Below are positions 16,531-25,333 of a stretch of DNA of 39,087 nt, one piece after another. The stretch is from positions 8,088 through 47,174 of the forward strand of contig DBRC01000022.1 of the NCBI GenBank assembly GCA_002305505.1, in the 5' to 3' direction. Below the pieces are notes generated by a model. The model saw nothing but the letters and a program-made list of their open reading frames with translations. It ran no database searches and had not been told where the DNA came from. Position 1 is the stretch's first letter. The number at the start of each line of letters is the position of its first letter. A program made the translations under genes and the position numbers. This DNA comes from Prevotella sp. UBA1378 (GTDB lineage: Bacteria > Bacteroidota > Bacteroidia > Bacteroidales > Bacteroidaceae).

Positions 16531-19500
16531 ATGAAAAAAAGAAATCGTAAACTTATCTGGATGCTGTGCACAGGAACCTTGTTCCTTACAGCAGGGGTAC
16601 AGAAAACAATGGCGGCAAGCGACGCAGCCATTCATGCTATGCAGCAGAATCAGCGAATAAGAGGCACGGTAACCGACGGCAAAGAGCCGATAATTGGTGC
16701 GAGCATTGTTGAAAAAGGCAAAGGCACCGGGACAATCAGCGACATCAACGGCAAGTTTACGCTTGGCGTCAGGGCAGGCACTGTGTTGGAAATCAGTTTT
16801 GTGGGTTATAAGACTGTTCAAGTGAAAGCTGCCGACAATATGGAGGTGAGGCTCGAGGAAGACACGCACACCATCAGCGAAGTGGTGGTGACGGCCTTGG
16901 GCATCAAGCGCGACCGCAAGGCTCTGGGTTATGGCGTAGGCGAGATAAAGGGGGCCGAGCTGCAGAAAGCCAAGGAAACCAACGTCATCAACTCGCTGGC
17001 CGGTAAGATACCGGGACTGGTTATCAGTCAGACTGCCGGCGGAGCCTCGGGCTCGACCCGCGTGCTTCTGCGCGGAAATACCGAAATGACAGGAAACAAC
17101 CAGCCGTTGTACGTAATCGACGGCGTGCCCCTCGATAATACCAACTTCGGCAGTGCCGGGACAGAAGGCGGCTTCGACCTCGGCGACGGCATCTCGAGCA
17201 TCAACCCCGACGACATCGAGTCGATGTCGGTGCTGAAGGGGCCTGCCGCCGCAGCCCTATATGGTAGCCGAGCCTCGCACGGCGTCATACTCATCACCAC
17301 GAAGAAAGCCGGCAAAGACCAGTTCAGCGTGGAGTATAACGGTTCGCTCACCATCGACACACAGTTGGCCAAATGGAACGATATACAGCAAACCTACGGC
17401 ATGGGCAGCAACGGCACTTACAGCATCGATGCCGTGTCGAACACGAACAAGAGCTGGGGCCCGAAAGCCGACGGCACCAACATGCTTCGGTATTTCGACG
17501 GCACGGAGCGCCCTTATCTGATTATTCCTGACAATACCTCGGCTTTCTTCCGTACCGGATTTACGGCCTCTAACACCGTCGTGGTGGGGATGAACAGCGG
17601 CAAGACCGGTCTGCGCTTCACCTATACCGACATGCGCAACAAGGACATCGTACCTAAAACGCACATGAGCCGCGATATATTCAATCTGCGCGCCAATACA
17701 TCGCTCGGGAGCGTCGACTTCGACTTTAGCGCCAACTACACGCGCGAAGACGTGAAGAACCGTCCGGCACTGGGCGACAGCAAGTCGAACATAGGCAAAA
17801 ACCTGATGACGCTGGCCACAACCTATAATCAGGAGTGGCTGAGAGCCTATCAAGACGAAAGGGGCGAATATGCCAACTGGAACGGTATGGACCCATATAA
17901 CGTAAACCCCTACTGGGATGTATACAAAAACTCGAACGTATCGAAGAAAGACCAGTTCCGCTTTACGGGTAAGGCGGTGTGGAACGTAGACAGCCACCTA
18001 AAGCTGCAAGCCACGCTCGGCGCCGACCTGAACTGGTTTACCTTCGAAGACTTTAAGGCTCCTACCACCCCCGGTTACGAGGCCGGGCGCATGCAGAACA
18101 GTGCCTTCCGCAACAGGATGTACAACTTCGAGGTGCTGGCGCTGTACAACAACAAGTGGGGCGACTTCGACTTCAATGCCACGCTCGGCGGAAACGTATA
18201 CAAGGTGAACAATACCACCACCGTAACCACGGCGCAGGATATGCAGATACGCGACGTAGTGGCACTGATGAGCTTCAACGAGCTGAGCATGGAGCAGAAC
18301 AGCTACCGCAAGCAGATTAACTCGCTCTTCGGCTCGGTAAACGTGGGATGGCGCCACATGCTATATCTCGATGCGACGCTGCGCGGCGACCAGTCGTCTA
18401 CACTGCCTACAACGAACAACGTGTATGTCTATCCGTCGTTCTCGGCCAGCTTCGTCTTCTCCGAACTGGCCAAGCTGGGCGATGCGATGCCCTACGGAAA
18501 GCTCCGCATGTCGTGGGCACAGGTGGGCAGCGATACCGACCCCTATCAGCTCGGACTGGTATACAGCAAGTCGAAGTTTACGTATCCCGGCTATACCATC
18601 GGCTACGTGAACAACACCACCATCCCCAACAAGGACCTGAAGCCCACGAAGACCAACTCGTTCGAAGTGGGCTTGGAAATGAAATTCCTGCAAAACCGCG
18701 TCGGGCTCGACCTTACGTATTATGTGCAGTCGAGCAGAAACCAGATAATGGGCATGGCCACCTCGTGGGCCTCGGGCTATACCTACCGCCTCATCAATGC
18801 CGGCGAGATAGAGAACAAGGGTATCGAGATAGCGCTGAACACGCGCCCCGTGCAAACCAAGGATTTCTCGTGGGACCTGAACCTCAACTTCTCTAAGAAC
18901 AGCAACAAGGTGAAGGAGCTTGTCGACGGCATGGATATGTTCGAACTCGAAAAGGCAACATGGCTCGACGTACAGGTGGCAGCAAAGGTGGGCGAGGACT
19001 TCGGTTCCATCGTAGGTCCCGACTTTAAGCGCAATGCCGCCGGCGACATCCTCATCAATCCGCAGACGGGGCTGCCCGAATACGACAAGAGCAACCACGT
19101 GCTCGGCAATGCCTCGTGGGACTGGACGGGCGGCCTGTCAACAACATTCACGTATAAGAACCTTGCGCTCTCGGCTATATTCGACGTGAAGGCCGGAGCC
19201 GACCTCTACTCGATGTCGGCGCGCGCAGCCTTCGAATCGGGCAAGAGCACCGAAACGCTGCCCGGGCGCGAGGAGTGGTATCTCTCTGAAGAGGCCCGGC
19301 AGGCAGCCGGCTACGCCAAAGGCTCGGCCCAATGGACCCCGACGGGCGGCTTCATCGCTCCCGGCGTAATCGACAATGGCGACGGCACCTACCGCCCGAA
19401 CGATATCTACATCAATCCCGAGGACTACTGGATGAGCGTGAGTCGCAATGCACCGGCAATGTTCATCTACGACAACTCTTATGTGAAATGCCGCGAGTTG

Positions 19501-19713
19501 ACGTTGAGCTACAATGTGCCGCAACAGTGGCTGAAGAAAGCCGTTAAAGGACTTACCCTCTCGTTCGTTGCGCGCAATCCATTTATCGTATGGAAGAACA
19601 TTCCCAATATCGACCCCGACTCGAACTACAACAACACTACCGGCATGGGGCTTGAGTACGGTTCGCTGCCGTCGCGTAAGAGCTACGGATTCAATGTCAA
19701 CGTGAAATTCTAA
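16531..19713 (+). CDS. SusC/RagA-family TonB-dependent outer membrane transporter
   Basis: Outer-membrane glycan importer, 1060 residues from ATG 16531 (a TTG two codons earlier is less likely). After the signal peptide comes a carboxypeptidase-like beta domain (about 38-115, IRGTVTDGKEPIIGAS to EVRLEED), the TonB-box region (HTISEVVVTALGIKR), a plug domain (about 130-245, with QPLYVIDGVPLDN) and a 22-strand barrel ending NVNVKF. It pairs with the SusD lipoprotein encoded 37 bases downstream to take up beta-gluco-oligosaccharides made by the GH16 enzyme, using TonB/ExbBD energy. No N-terminal sigma-signalling extension is present, consistent with control by the HTCS. Confidence 0.97.
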   Translation: MKKRNRKLIWMLCTGTLFLTAGVQKTMAASDAAIHAMQQNQRIRGTVTDGKEPIIGASIVEKGKGTGTISDINGKFTLGVRAGTVLEISFVGYKTVQVKAADNMEVRLEEDTHTISEVVVTALGIKRDRKALGYGVGEIKGAELQKAKETNVINSLAGKIPGLVISQTAGGASGSTRVLLRGNTEMTGNNQPLYVIDGVPLDNTNFGSAGTEGGFDLGDGISSINPDDIESMSVLKGPAAAALYGSRASHGVILITTKKAGKDQFSVEYNGSLTIDTQLAKWNDIQQTYGMGSNGTYSIDAVSNTNKSWGPKADGTNMLRYFDGTERPYLIIPDNTSAFFRTGFTASNTVVVGMNSGKTGLRFTYTDMRNKDIVPKTHMSRDIFNLRANTSLGSVDFDFSANYTREDVKNRPALGDSKSNIGKNLMTLATTYNQEWLRAYQDERGEYANWNGMDPYNVNPYWDVYKNSNVSKKDQFRFTGKAVWNVDSHLKLQATLGADLNWFTFEDFKAPTTPGYEAGRMQNSAFRNRMYNFEVLALYNNKWGDFDFNATLGGNVYKVNNTTTVTTAQDMQIRDVVALMSFNELSMEQNSYRKQINSLFGSVNVGWRHMLYLDATLRGDQSSTLPTTNNVYVYPSFSASFVFSELAKLGDAMPYGKLRMSWAQVGSDTDPYQLGLVYSKSKFTYPGYTIGYVNNTTIPNKDLKPTKTNSFEVGLEMKFLQNRVGLDLTYYVQSSRNQIMGMATSWASGYTYRLINAGEIENKGIEIALNTRPVQTKDFSWDLNLNFSKNSNKVKELVDGMDMFELEKATWLDVQVAAKVGEDFGSIVGPDFKRNAAGDILINPQTGLPEYDKSNHVLGNASWDWTGGLSTTFTYKNLALSAIFDVKAGADLYSMSARAAFESGKSTETLPGREEWYLSEEARQAAGYAKGSAQWTPTGGFIAPGVIDNGDGTYRPNDIYINPEDYWMSVSRNAPAMFIYDNSYVKCRELTLSYNVPQQWLKKAVKGLTLSFVARNPFIVWKNIPNIDPDSNYNNTTGMGLEYGSLPSRKSYGFNVNVKF

Positions 19714-19750
19714 ACTTCCGATTTTATTCATACATAAAGCAGACAAAACA

Positions 19751-21421
19751 ATGAAAAAGTACCAATCATATATAACAGCGGCATTAATGGCCTGTGTCAT
19801 GTCCTTCGTTGCCTGTAGCGATGAATACATGGAAAAGATGAATGCCGACCCGACGAAGGCCGCAGCCATCGACCCGAACGCGCAGCTCACCACGGCACAG
19901 TTGCAAACCTACGGCGACTTGGGGATGGTGGAAATCTACCGCAACTACTTCTATGCATTCAGCCAGCAGCTGATGGGATGTTGGAACACCACCAACTACG
20001 GAGGGCGGCATACGCTCGACAACAGTGAGATGAGCCGCATCTGGACTTCGTTCTACCCGCAGGCCATCAAGAACCTTACCGATGCCGAATACCGCACGGA
20101 CGGCAATGCCGACAGAGTGAACATAAATTCGGCACTGCGCGTTTACCGGGTGTACCTGATGTCGGTTATTACCGATACGTATGGCGATGTGCCTTATTTC
20201 GAAGCAGGAAAGGGATTCCTCGAAGGGAAGTCGAACCCGCGCTATGATACGCAGGAGGAGATCTACAGCGACTTTTTCGTACAGCTTGATTCGGCCGTAA
20301 GGCGTTTCGATGCTTCGAAGGATAAAATCACGGGCGACGTGATATACAAGGGCGACATCGCAAAATGGAAGAAACTGGCCAACTCGCTCCGCCTGCGCTA
20401 TGCCATGCGCATCTCTGAGGCTGCACCTGAGAAAGCCCGCACCGAGTTTGAAAAGGCACTGGCTGCCGAAGGCGGAATCATAGCCGGAGCATCCGACGAC
20501 GCCCTTATCAGCTACATGGACATTGCTTTCAGCTTCGGTCAGGAGGCCTACTCCGACTACCGCGGAAACGCCATGTCGCAGCTGCTCTTTGGCAACGACC
20601 CGTCAAACAACCCCAGCTACCTGTGCTCTACGCTCTTTAACCGCCTGAAGGACACGGGCGACCCGCGTACGTTCATGATAGCACGCTGCTATTACGACGG
20701 ACTGATGAGCGCTACAAGTCCGGATAACCGCATCGACCTGACGCAGGAAATCATCGCAAAGAACGTAGCCTTCCAGCCGCGCGACCCCGGCGCTTATTCG
20801 TGGGAGCCGTGGCCGTCGGGCTACGACAGCGACATACTGCGCCAACTGGCGCTGACCAATCCCTCGGTAAATCCCTCTGTAGCCCGCGAGGTAGAGCCTA
20901 AGCTGGCCAATAATTTTCTTCAGGGCGACAACCCCGGCGTGGTGATGACGTCGGCCGAGGTAAAGTTTCTCTTGGCCGAAGCTAAGCTGAAAGGATGGGA
21001 TACGGGCACGGCATCGGTCGACGAGCTGTACAGGCAGGGCGTGCGCGCGGCCATTGACTTCCTTACCGACAATTACGGATGCGACAGGGTTTCCGATGCG
21101 GCGTTCGATACCTACATGGCTAACAACGGCATAGGGTATACCAACGAACAAAAGAAAATGGCCATCAATACCCATGCATGGATTCTGCACCTGACCAACC
21201 CTGCCGAGTGCTGGGCCAATGTGCGGCGATCGGACTGCCCGCGGTTGAAGTCGCCCGGCGAATATGGCTTCGGACAGTTTCTTACAGGGGGCAACGATAT
21301 TCCCGTAAGGCTCTGCTACCCCGTGCTGGAGTCGTCGTACAACAAAGCCGGATACGACGAGGCGCTGAGCCGCATGGGCAACCAGAACGACTGGCATACG
21401 CCGGTATGGTGGGATAAGTAA
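19751..21421 (+). CDS. SusD/RagB-family surface glycan-binding lipoprotein
   Basis: Outer-membrane lipoprotein of 556 residues that caps the SusC barrel and binds the incoming glycan. The signal peptide ends at a lipobox with lipidated C22 (SFVAC), followed by SDEY; acidic residues after the Cys fit the surface-export signal of Bacteroidetes. The helical TPR-like fold of the SusD_RagB/SusD-like group is seen in segments such as RVYRVYLMSVITDTYGDVPYFEA (about 134-156) and VMTSAEVKFLLAEAKLKGW. It lies directly after susC and before the second binding protein. Confidence 0.95.
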   Translation: MKKYQSYITAALMACVMSFVACSDEYMEKMNADPTKAAAIDPNAQLTTAQLQTYGDLGMVEIYRNYFYAFSQQLMGCWNTTNYGGRHTLDNSEMSRIWTSFYPQAIKNLTDAEYRTDGNADRVNINSALRVYRVYLMSVITDTYGDVPYFEAGKGFLEGKSNPRYDTQEEIYSDFFVQLDSAVRRFDASKDKITGDVIYKGDIAKWKKLANSLRLRYAMRISEAAPEKARTEFEKALAAEGGIIAGASDDALISYMDIAFSFGQEAYSDYRGNAMSQLLFGNDPSNNPSYLCSTLFNRLKDTGDPRTFMIARCYYDGLMSATSPDNRIDLTQEIIAKNVAFQPRDPGAYSWEPWPSGYDSDILRQLALTNPSVNPSVAREVEPKLANNFLQGDNPGVVMTSAEVKFLLAEAKLKGWDTGTASVDELYRQGVRAAIDFLTDNYGCDRVSDAAFDTYMANNGIGYTNEQKKMAINTHAWILHLTNPAECWANVRRSDCPRLKSPGEYGFGQFLTGGNDIPVRLCYPVLESSYNKAGYDEALSRMGNQNDWHTPVWWDK

Positions 21422-21462
21422 TTAAAAACAGTATAATGATAATCATAAAAACAGCAAATCTC

Positions 21463-22713
21463 ATGAAAAAGATATCTATTTTGTTGTTGGCCGTATTGTC
21501 TCTCGGCATCTCGTTTACGTCGTGTGCCGACGACGCTCCTTTCTCCACGGCCGCTGCCGACGATAATCCGCGCATTCTCGACCCGGTATTCCCCGACCGT
21601 GTAAATGGCGAGCTACCTGTTATAGCCAACATCAGCCGCGATGCAAACTTGGGGATGAATCTTACCGTTACGCCTGCCGACTATACCACGGTGGTGTGGT
21701 TCTTAGACGGCCAAGAGGCTGCTACGGGCACCCGGCTCGACCTCGCCCTGAAGGCCGGAACGTATCATCTTAAGGTGGTAGCCTCTACCGGCGCGGGCAA
21801 GTCTACTTACCGCGAGGGCATCGTACAGGTGAATCCGCTTGCAGGCGACCCATGGGCCGCTACCGTAGCCTCGGAGCGCATCATTGCTCCGGGCACAACG
21901 GCCCGCCTTTATGGCGACAATCTGCAAAATGTTACCGGTATGCTTATCGGCAGCCACGCTGTTGCCGGCATTGCCTATGTGCCCGAGAGCGGCTGCATAG
22001 AGTATGCCGTGCCGGCCGACATCGATGAAGGCGACTACCGCGTGGTGCTTACCGATGCCGAGGGCAACGAGTACGGGGCCAATACCGTGAAGATAAGTAA
22101 GGCGGCACTCGTAGTTACAGGTGCCAACCGTGCCAATGCCAATGCCGAGTGGACGCTTACGGGCATTAATCTGGAAAACGTGGCCTCGCTGACTATAGGC
22201 GGCCAAACCGTTACGTCTTTCGTACAGCAGACGGCAATATCGCTTACCCTCGTATGCCCCGCATTGGCCGACGGCGACTACCAGCTGACAGGACGAACGA
22301 AGAGCGGCGAACCCGTAAGATTCTATGCTGCCGCAGGCATCACAGATGCATGTACCGTTGTCATCTCTTCGGAGCGTACCCTGTGGGAAGGCCACCATTA
22401 CGTTTCGTGGGATCTGAGCGACGATAATCCGAACAAAACCTTCAACTTGATTGGTCAGGACGTGTTTGCCAGGCTTAAAGCCGGTTCAACGCTGCGCATC
22501 TACTACTCGGTAGCTGCTGAGGCCGAATACCACCAGTTGCGCACAACGACGGGTTGGTGGAACGACTTGCCCGGCACGTCGGTGCTCGAGTTCTCGACCG
22601 GCGGTGTAAAGGATGTGGTGCTGACGCAGGAGGTGCTCAACCACATCAGCGAGCAGGGCGGATTCCTCTGCGTAGGCCATGGCTATTATGTCGACAGGGT
22701 AACTGTACAGTAA
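21463..22713 (+). CDS. Surface glycan-binding lipoprotein (SGBP-B type, TIG domains)
   Basis: Lipoprotein of 416 residues that probably holds beta-glucan at the cell surface. The start at 21463 gives a normal signal peptide with lipobox C21 (SFTSCADD); an upstream ATG at 21436 would put a hydrophilic stretch first. It has a PKD/Ig-like segment (about 45-130), two IPT/TIG-like repeats (about 140-215 and 218-290, motifs like LYGDNLQNVTGMLIG and LTGINLENVASLTIGG) and a C-terminal beta-domain with aromatic WWNDLPG that may form the binding site. The layout matches SGBP-B proteins of laminarin and mixed-linkage glucan loci. It shows no catalytic motif. It lies in the operon between susD and GH3. 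Confidence 0.87.
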   Translation: MKKISILLLAVLSLGISFTSCADDAPFSTAAADDNPRILDPVFPDRVNGELPVIANISRDANLGMNLTVTPADYTTVVWFLDGQEAATGTRLDLALKAGTYHLKVVASTGAGKSTYREGIVQVNPLAGDPWAATVASERIIAPGTTARLYGDNLQNVTGMLIGSHAVAGIAYVPESGCIEYAVPADIDEGDYRVVLTDAEGNEYGANTVKISKAALVVTGANRANANAEWTLTGINLENVASLTIGGQTVTSFVQQTAISLTLVCPALADGDYQLTGRTKSGEPVRFYAAAGITDACTVVISSERTLWEGHHYVSWDLSDDNPNKTFNLIGQDVFARLKAGSTLRIYYSVAAEAEYHQLRTTTGWWNDLPGTSVLEFSTGGVKDVVLTQEVLNHISEQGGFLCVGHGYYVDRVTVQ

Positions 22714-22741
22714 TTATTCTAAAAAAAGGAAAAACAACCGA

Positions 22742-25048
22742 ATGACAGTATATAAGAAAATTATGTTTACAGCCTGCGCTGCGGCTGCCTGTTTCGTACA
22801 GGCAGCCTTGGCTGCGGGTAAATACGACAGCAAGCTCGAGCGGAAAGTGGAGCGCACGCTCGCAAAGATGACGCTCGAGGAAAAAGTGGGGCAGATGGCA
22901 GAGATGGCCATCGATATTCTCGGCCATTGGGACAACGGCGAGTTTGTGCTCGATGCCGATAAGCTCGAAAAAGCGTTTGGTCAATATAAGGTGGGGTCGA
23001 TTCTCAACAGTCCCGGTCCTGTGGCGCAAACCCCGCAGAAGTGGCGCCAGATTATCGGCACCATACAAGACTATTCGCTCCGTTCCATGGGTATACCCTG
23101 CGTGTACGGTCTCGACCAGAACCACGGCACTACCTATACGCTCGGCGGAACGCTCTTTCCGCAGAATATCAACATGGGTGCGTCGTTCAATCCGGCACTG
23201 ATGCGCCGTGCGGCGGCCATCACGGCATACGAAACGCGCGCAGCCAACTGTCCTTGGACATATTCGCCTACCGTCGATTTGTCGCGCGACCCGCGTTGGT
23301 CGCGTGTATGGGAAAACTATGGCGAGGATTGCTTGGTAAATGCCGTCATGGGGCGCGCGGCCGTACTGGGATTCCAAGGCGGTCTGTCGGGAATGATTGA
23401 TGCTAACCACATCGCTACATCGGTAAAGCATTACATGGGTTATAGCGTTCCGCGAACGGGTAAGGACCGCACGCCGGCCTATATCCCCGAATCGGAGCTG
23501 CGCGAGAAGTTTTTTGCACCGTTTAAGGCATGTATAGATGCCGGGGCACTGAGCGTGATGGTCAATTCGGCATCGGTGAACGCAGTGCCTATGCACATCA
23601 ACCGGAAATACCTTACGCAGTGGCTTAAAGAAGAAACCGGCTGGGACGGCGTGGTGCTTACCGACTGGGGCGATATTGGCAACTTGTATACCCGTGAGTA
23701 TGTGGCTGTGGATAAGAAAGATGCTATCCGGCAGGCTATCAATGCAGGCATTGACATGGTGATGGAGCCATACGACCTTAACTTCTGTACGCTGTTGAAG
23801 GAACTGGTGGAGGAGGGAAAGGTGCCTATGAGCCGTATCGACGATGCCGTGCGCCGTGTGTTGCGAATGAAATACCGGTTAGGGCTATTCGAAAGGCCGA
23901 ATACCGAACTGAAGGATTATCCCGACTTCGGCAGTCGGAAGCATGCCGAGGAGGCCGAGGCGGCAGCGGTAGAAAGCATGGTGCTGCTGAAAAACGAGGG
24001 CGAAACGCTGCCCTTGAAAGGGAAGAAAAAACTGTTGCTCACAGGACCCAACGCTAACTCCATGCGCGCGCTCAACGGCGGATGGAGCTATACATGGCAG
24101 GGAAACCGTGCCGACGAGTTTGCAGGAAACCACAACACGATTTTAGAAGCCATGCAGCAGCGCTTCGGCAAGGAAAGCGTGCTCTATGAGCCGGGGGTGA
24201 CCTATAACAACGAAGGGAAATATTGGGAGGAAAACATGCCCGACATAGCCAAAGCCGTGGAGGCTGCGCGCAACGCCGACGTTATACTGGCGTGTATCGG
24301 CGAGAATTCCTACGCCGAAACGCCCGGTAACTTAGACGATTTGGCGCTTTCGGCCAATCAGCGCCTGCTGGTGAAAGCCTTGGCCGAAACGGGTAAGCCG
24401 CTCGTGCTCATACTCAATGAAGGGCGCCCGCGGATAATTGCCGACATCGAACCGCTGGCCGCTGCCGTCGTACATATTTTCCTGCCGGGCAACCACGGTG
24501 CCGACGCTTTAGTGAAACTGCTGTCGGGCGAGTCCAACTTCAGTGGCAAGCTGCCCTACACCTATCCCAGGTACCCGGCTGCGCTCACCACGTACGACTT
24601 CCGCGCCAGCGAGGAGGTTAGCACGATGGAGGGTGCTTACGATTACAATGCGCAGGTAAGTGTGCAATGGCCTTTCGGTTACGGCAAGAGCTATACCACG
24701 TATGCCTACAGCAACCTGCGTGTAGATAAAAGCAGCTTCAGACCAACCGACAGTCTGCGTGTGGCAATAGACGTTACGAATACGGGCGCTATGGCCGGAA
24801 AAGAGAGCGTACTGCTTTACAGTACCGACCTCGTGGCCAGTCTTACCCCCGAGTGCCGCCGCCTGAGGGCTTTCGATAAAATCAGTCTGCTGCCGCAGGA
24901 GACGAAGACCGTAGAGTTCTGCTTGCCGGCACGCGACCTCGCCTTTGTCGACAACGATGGCAAGTGGGTGCTCGAGGAGGGCGTGTTCCGCCTGACGGTA
25001 GACAATCAGACGGTCACCGTTACCTGCAACCGTACCCATGGCTGGTAA
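22742..25048 (+). CDS. GH3 beta-glucosidase
   Basis: Exported family 3 exo-acting beta-glucosidase, 768 residues, signal peptide about 1-25. The (beta/alpha)8 domain has MTLEEKVGQMAEM at 43-55, the KHYMGYS loop, and the nucleophile D308 in GVVLTDWGD. The second domain holds the acid/base region around ENSYAETPGN, and a fibronectin III-like domain closes the protein. It is the last gene of the GH16-susCD operon, 28 bases after the SGBP stop, and should convert imported gluco-oligosaccharides to glucose in the periplasm. A GH3 last in a HTCS-GH16-susCD-SGBP set is the gene order known for the Bacteroides ovatus mixed-linkage glucan locus. Confidence 0.93.
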   Translation: MTVYKKIMFTACAAAACFVQAALAAGKYDSKLERKVERTLAKMTLEEKVGQMAEMAIDILGHWDNGEFVLDADKLEKAFGQYKVGSILNSPGPVAQTPQKWRQIIGTIQDYSLRSMGIPCVYGLDQNHGTTYTLGGTLFPQNINMGASFNPALMRRAAAITAYETRAANCPWTYSPTVDLSRDPRWSRVWENYGEDCLVNAVMGRAAVLGFQGGLSGMIDANHIATSVKHYMGYSVPRTGKDRTPAYIPESELREKFFAPFKACIDAGALSVMVNSASVNAVPMHINRKYLTQWLKEETGWDGVVLTDWGDIGNLYTREYVAVDKKDAIRQAINAGIDMVMEPYDLNFCTLLKELVEEGKVPMSRIDDAVRRVLRMKYRLGLFERPNTELKDYPDFGSRKHAEEAEAAAVESMVLLKNEGETLPLKGKKKLLLTGPNANSMRALNGGWSYTWQGNRADEFAGNHNTILEAMQQRFGKESVLYEPGVTYNNEGKYWEENMPDIAKAVEAARNADVILACIGENSYAETPGNLDDLALSANQRLLVKALAETGKPLVLILNEGRPRIIADIEPLAAAVVHIFLPGNHGADALVKLLSGESNFSGKLPYTYPRYPAALTTYDFRASEEVSTMEGAYDYNAQVSVQWPFGYGKSYTTYAYSNLRVDKSSFRPTDSLRVAIDVTNTGAMAGKESVLLYSTDLVASLTPECRRLRAFDKISLLPQETKTVEFCLPARDLAFVDNDGKWVLEEGVFRLTVDNQTVTVTCNRTHGW

Positions 25049-25164
25049 GCAACCGAGGCGTTGCAACGGAGCGATCGCTTACATCCTATTTTGATTTTCG
25101 GCCATTTTTCGGCGCATCTGCACAATCCTGTGTTTGGAAAGTCTGGCAAAGTGGTAACGGTTTG

Positions 25165-25213
25165 AAATCGTACAAGCATCTTGTAGCAAGAGTACAAGAT
25201 GCTTGTACGATTT
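25165..25213. repeat. Perfect 21-base inverted repeat with nested dyads
   Basis: The arms 25165-25185 and 25193-25213 are perfectly complementary around a 7-base loop (GCAAGAG). Each arm also contains its own dyad, TACAAG-N3-CTTGTA (25171-25185 and 25193-25207), the two centres being 22 bases apart. Lying between convergent genes it could act as a two-way terminator or transcript-end stabiliser, though there is no T-run after the stem. Two equally phased dyads would also suit a dimeric DNA-binding protein. Confidence 0.8.
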
Positions 25214-25260
25214 GGCTCATTATCCGTCAGCTGCCCTTGCCTTTAGGGGTGCTATCTCTT

Positions 25261-25303
25261 CTCTTTTTTACTGCGAAACAAAATTGCTTATCCCCGCATC
25301 GGG
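25261..25303. repeat. Dispersed intergenic repeat, copy E
   Basis: This segment has the same block order as 101-146: T-rich run, TTTTACTG, AAATTG, TTATCCC, then a CCCG-CAT-CGGG stem. Similarity by eye is about three quarters of positions. See the entry for 101-146. Confidence 0.45.
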
Positions 25304-25333
25304 CTGTTTTTCTGTCCACAGCAGGGCTGCGTG

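Larger units (their letters stand above)
25049..25333. other. Non-coding gap between two convergent GH3 genes
   Basis: This 285-base gap holds no supported gene. It contains a perfect 21-base inverted repeat (25165-25213) and a copy of the dispersed TTATCCC repeat (25261-25303). Both are listed separately. Transcripts from both GH3 genes run into this gap. Confidence 0.6.
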
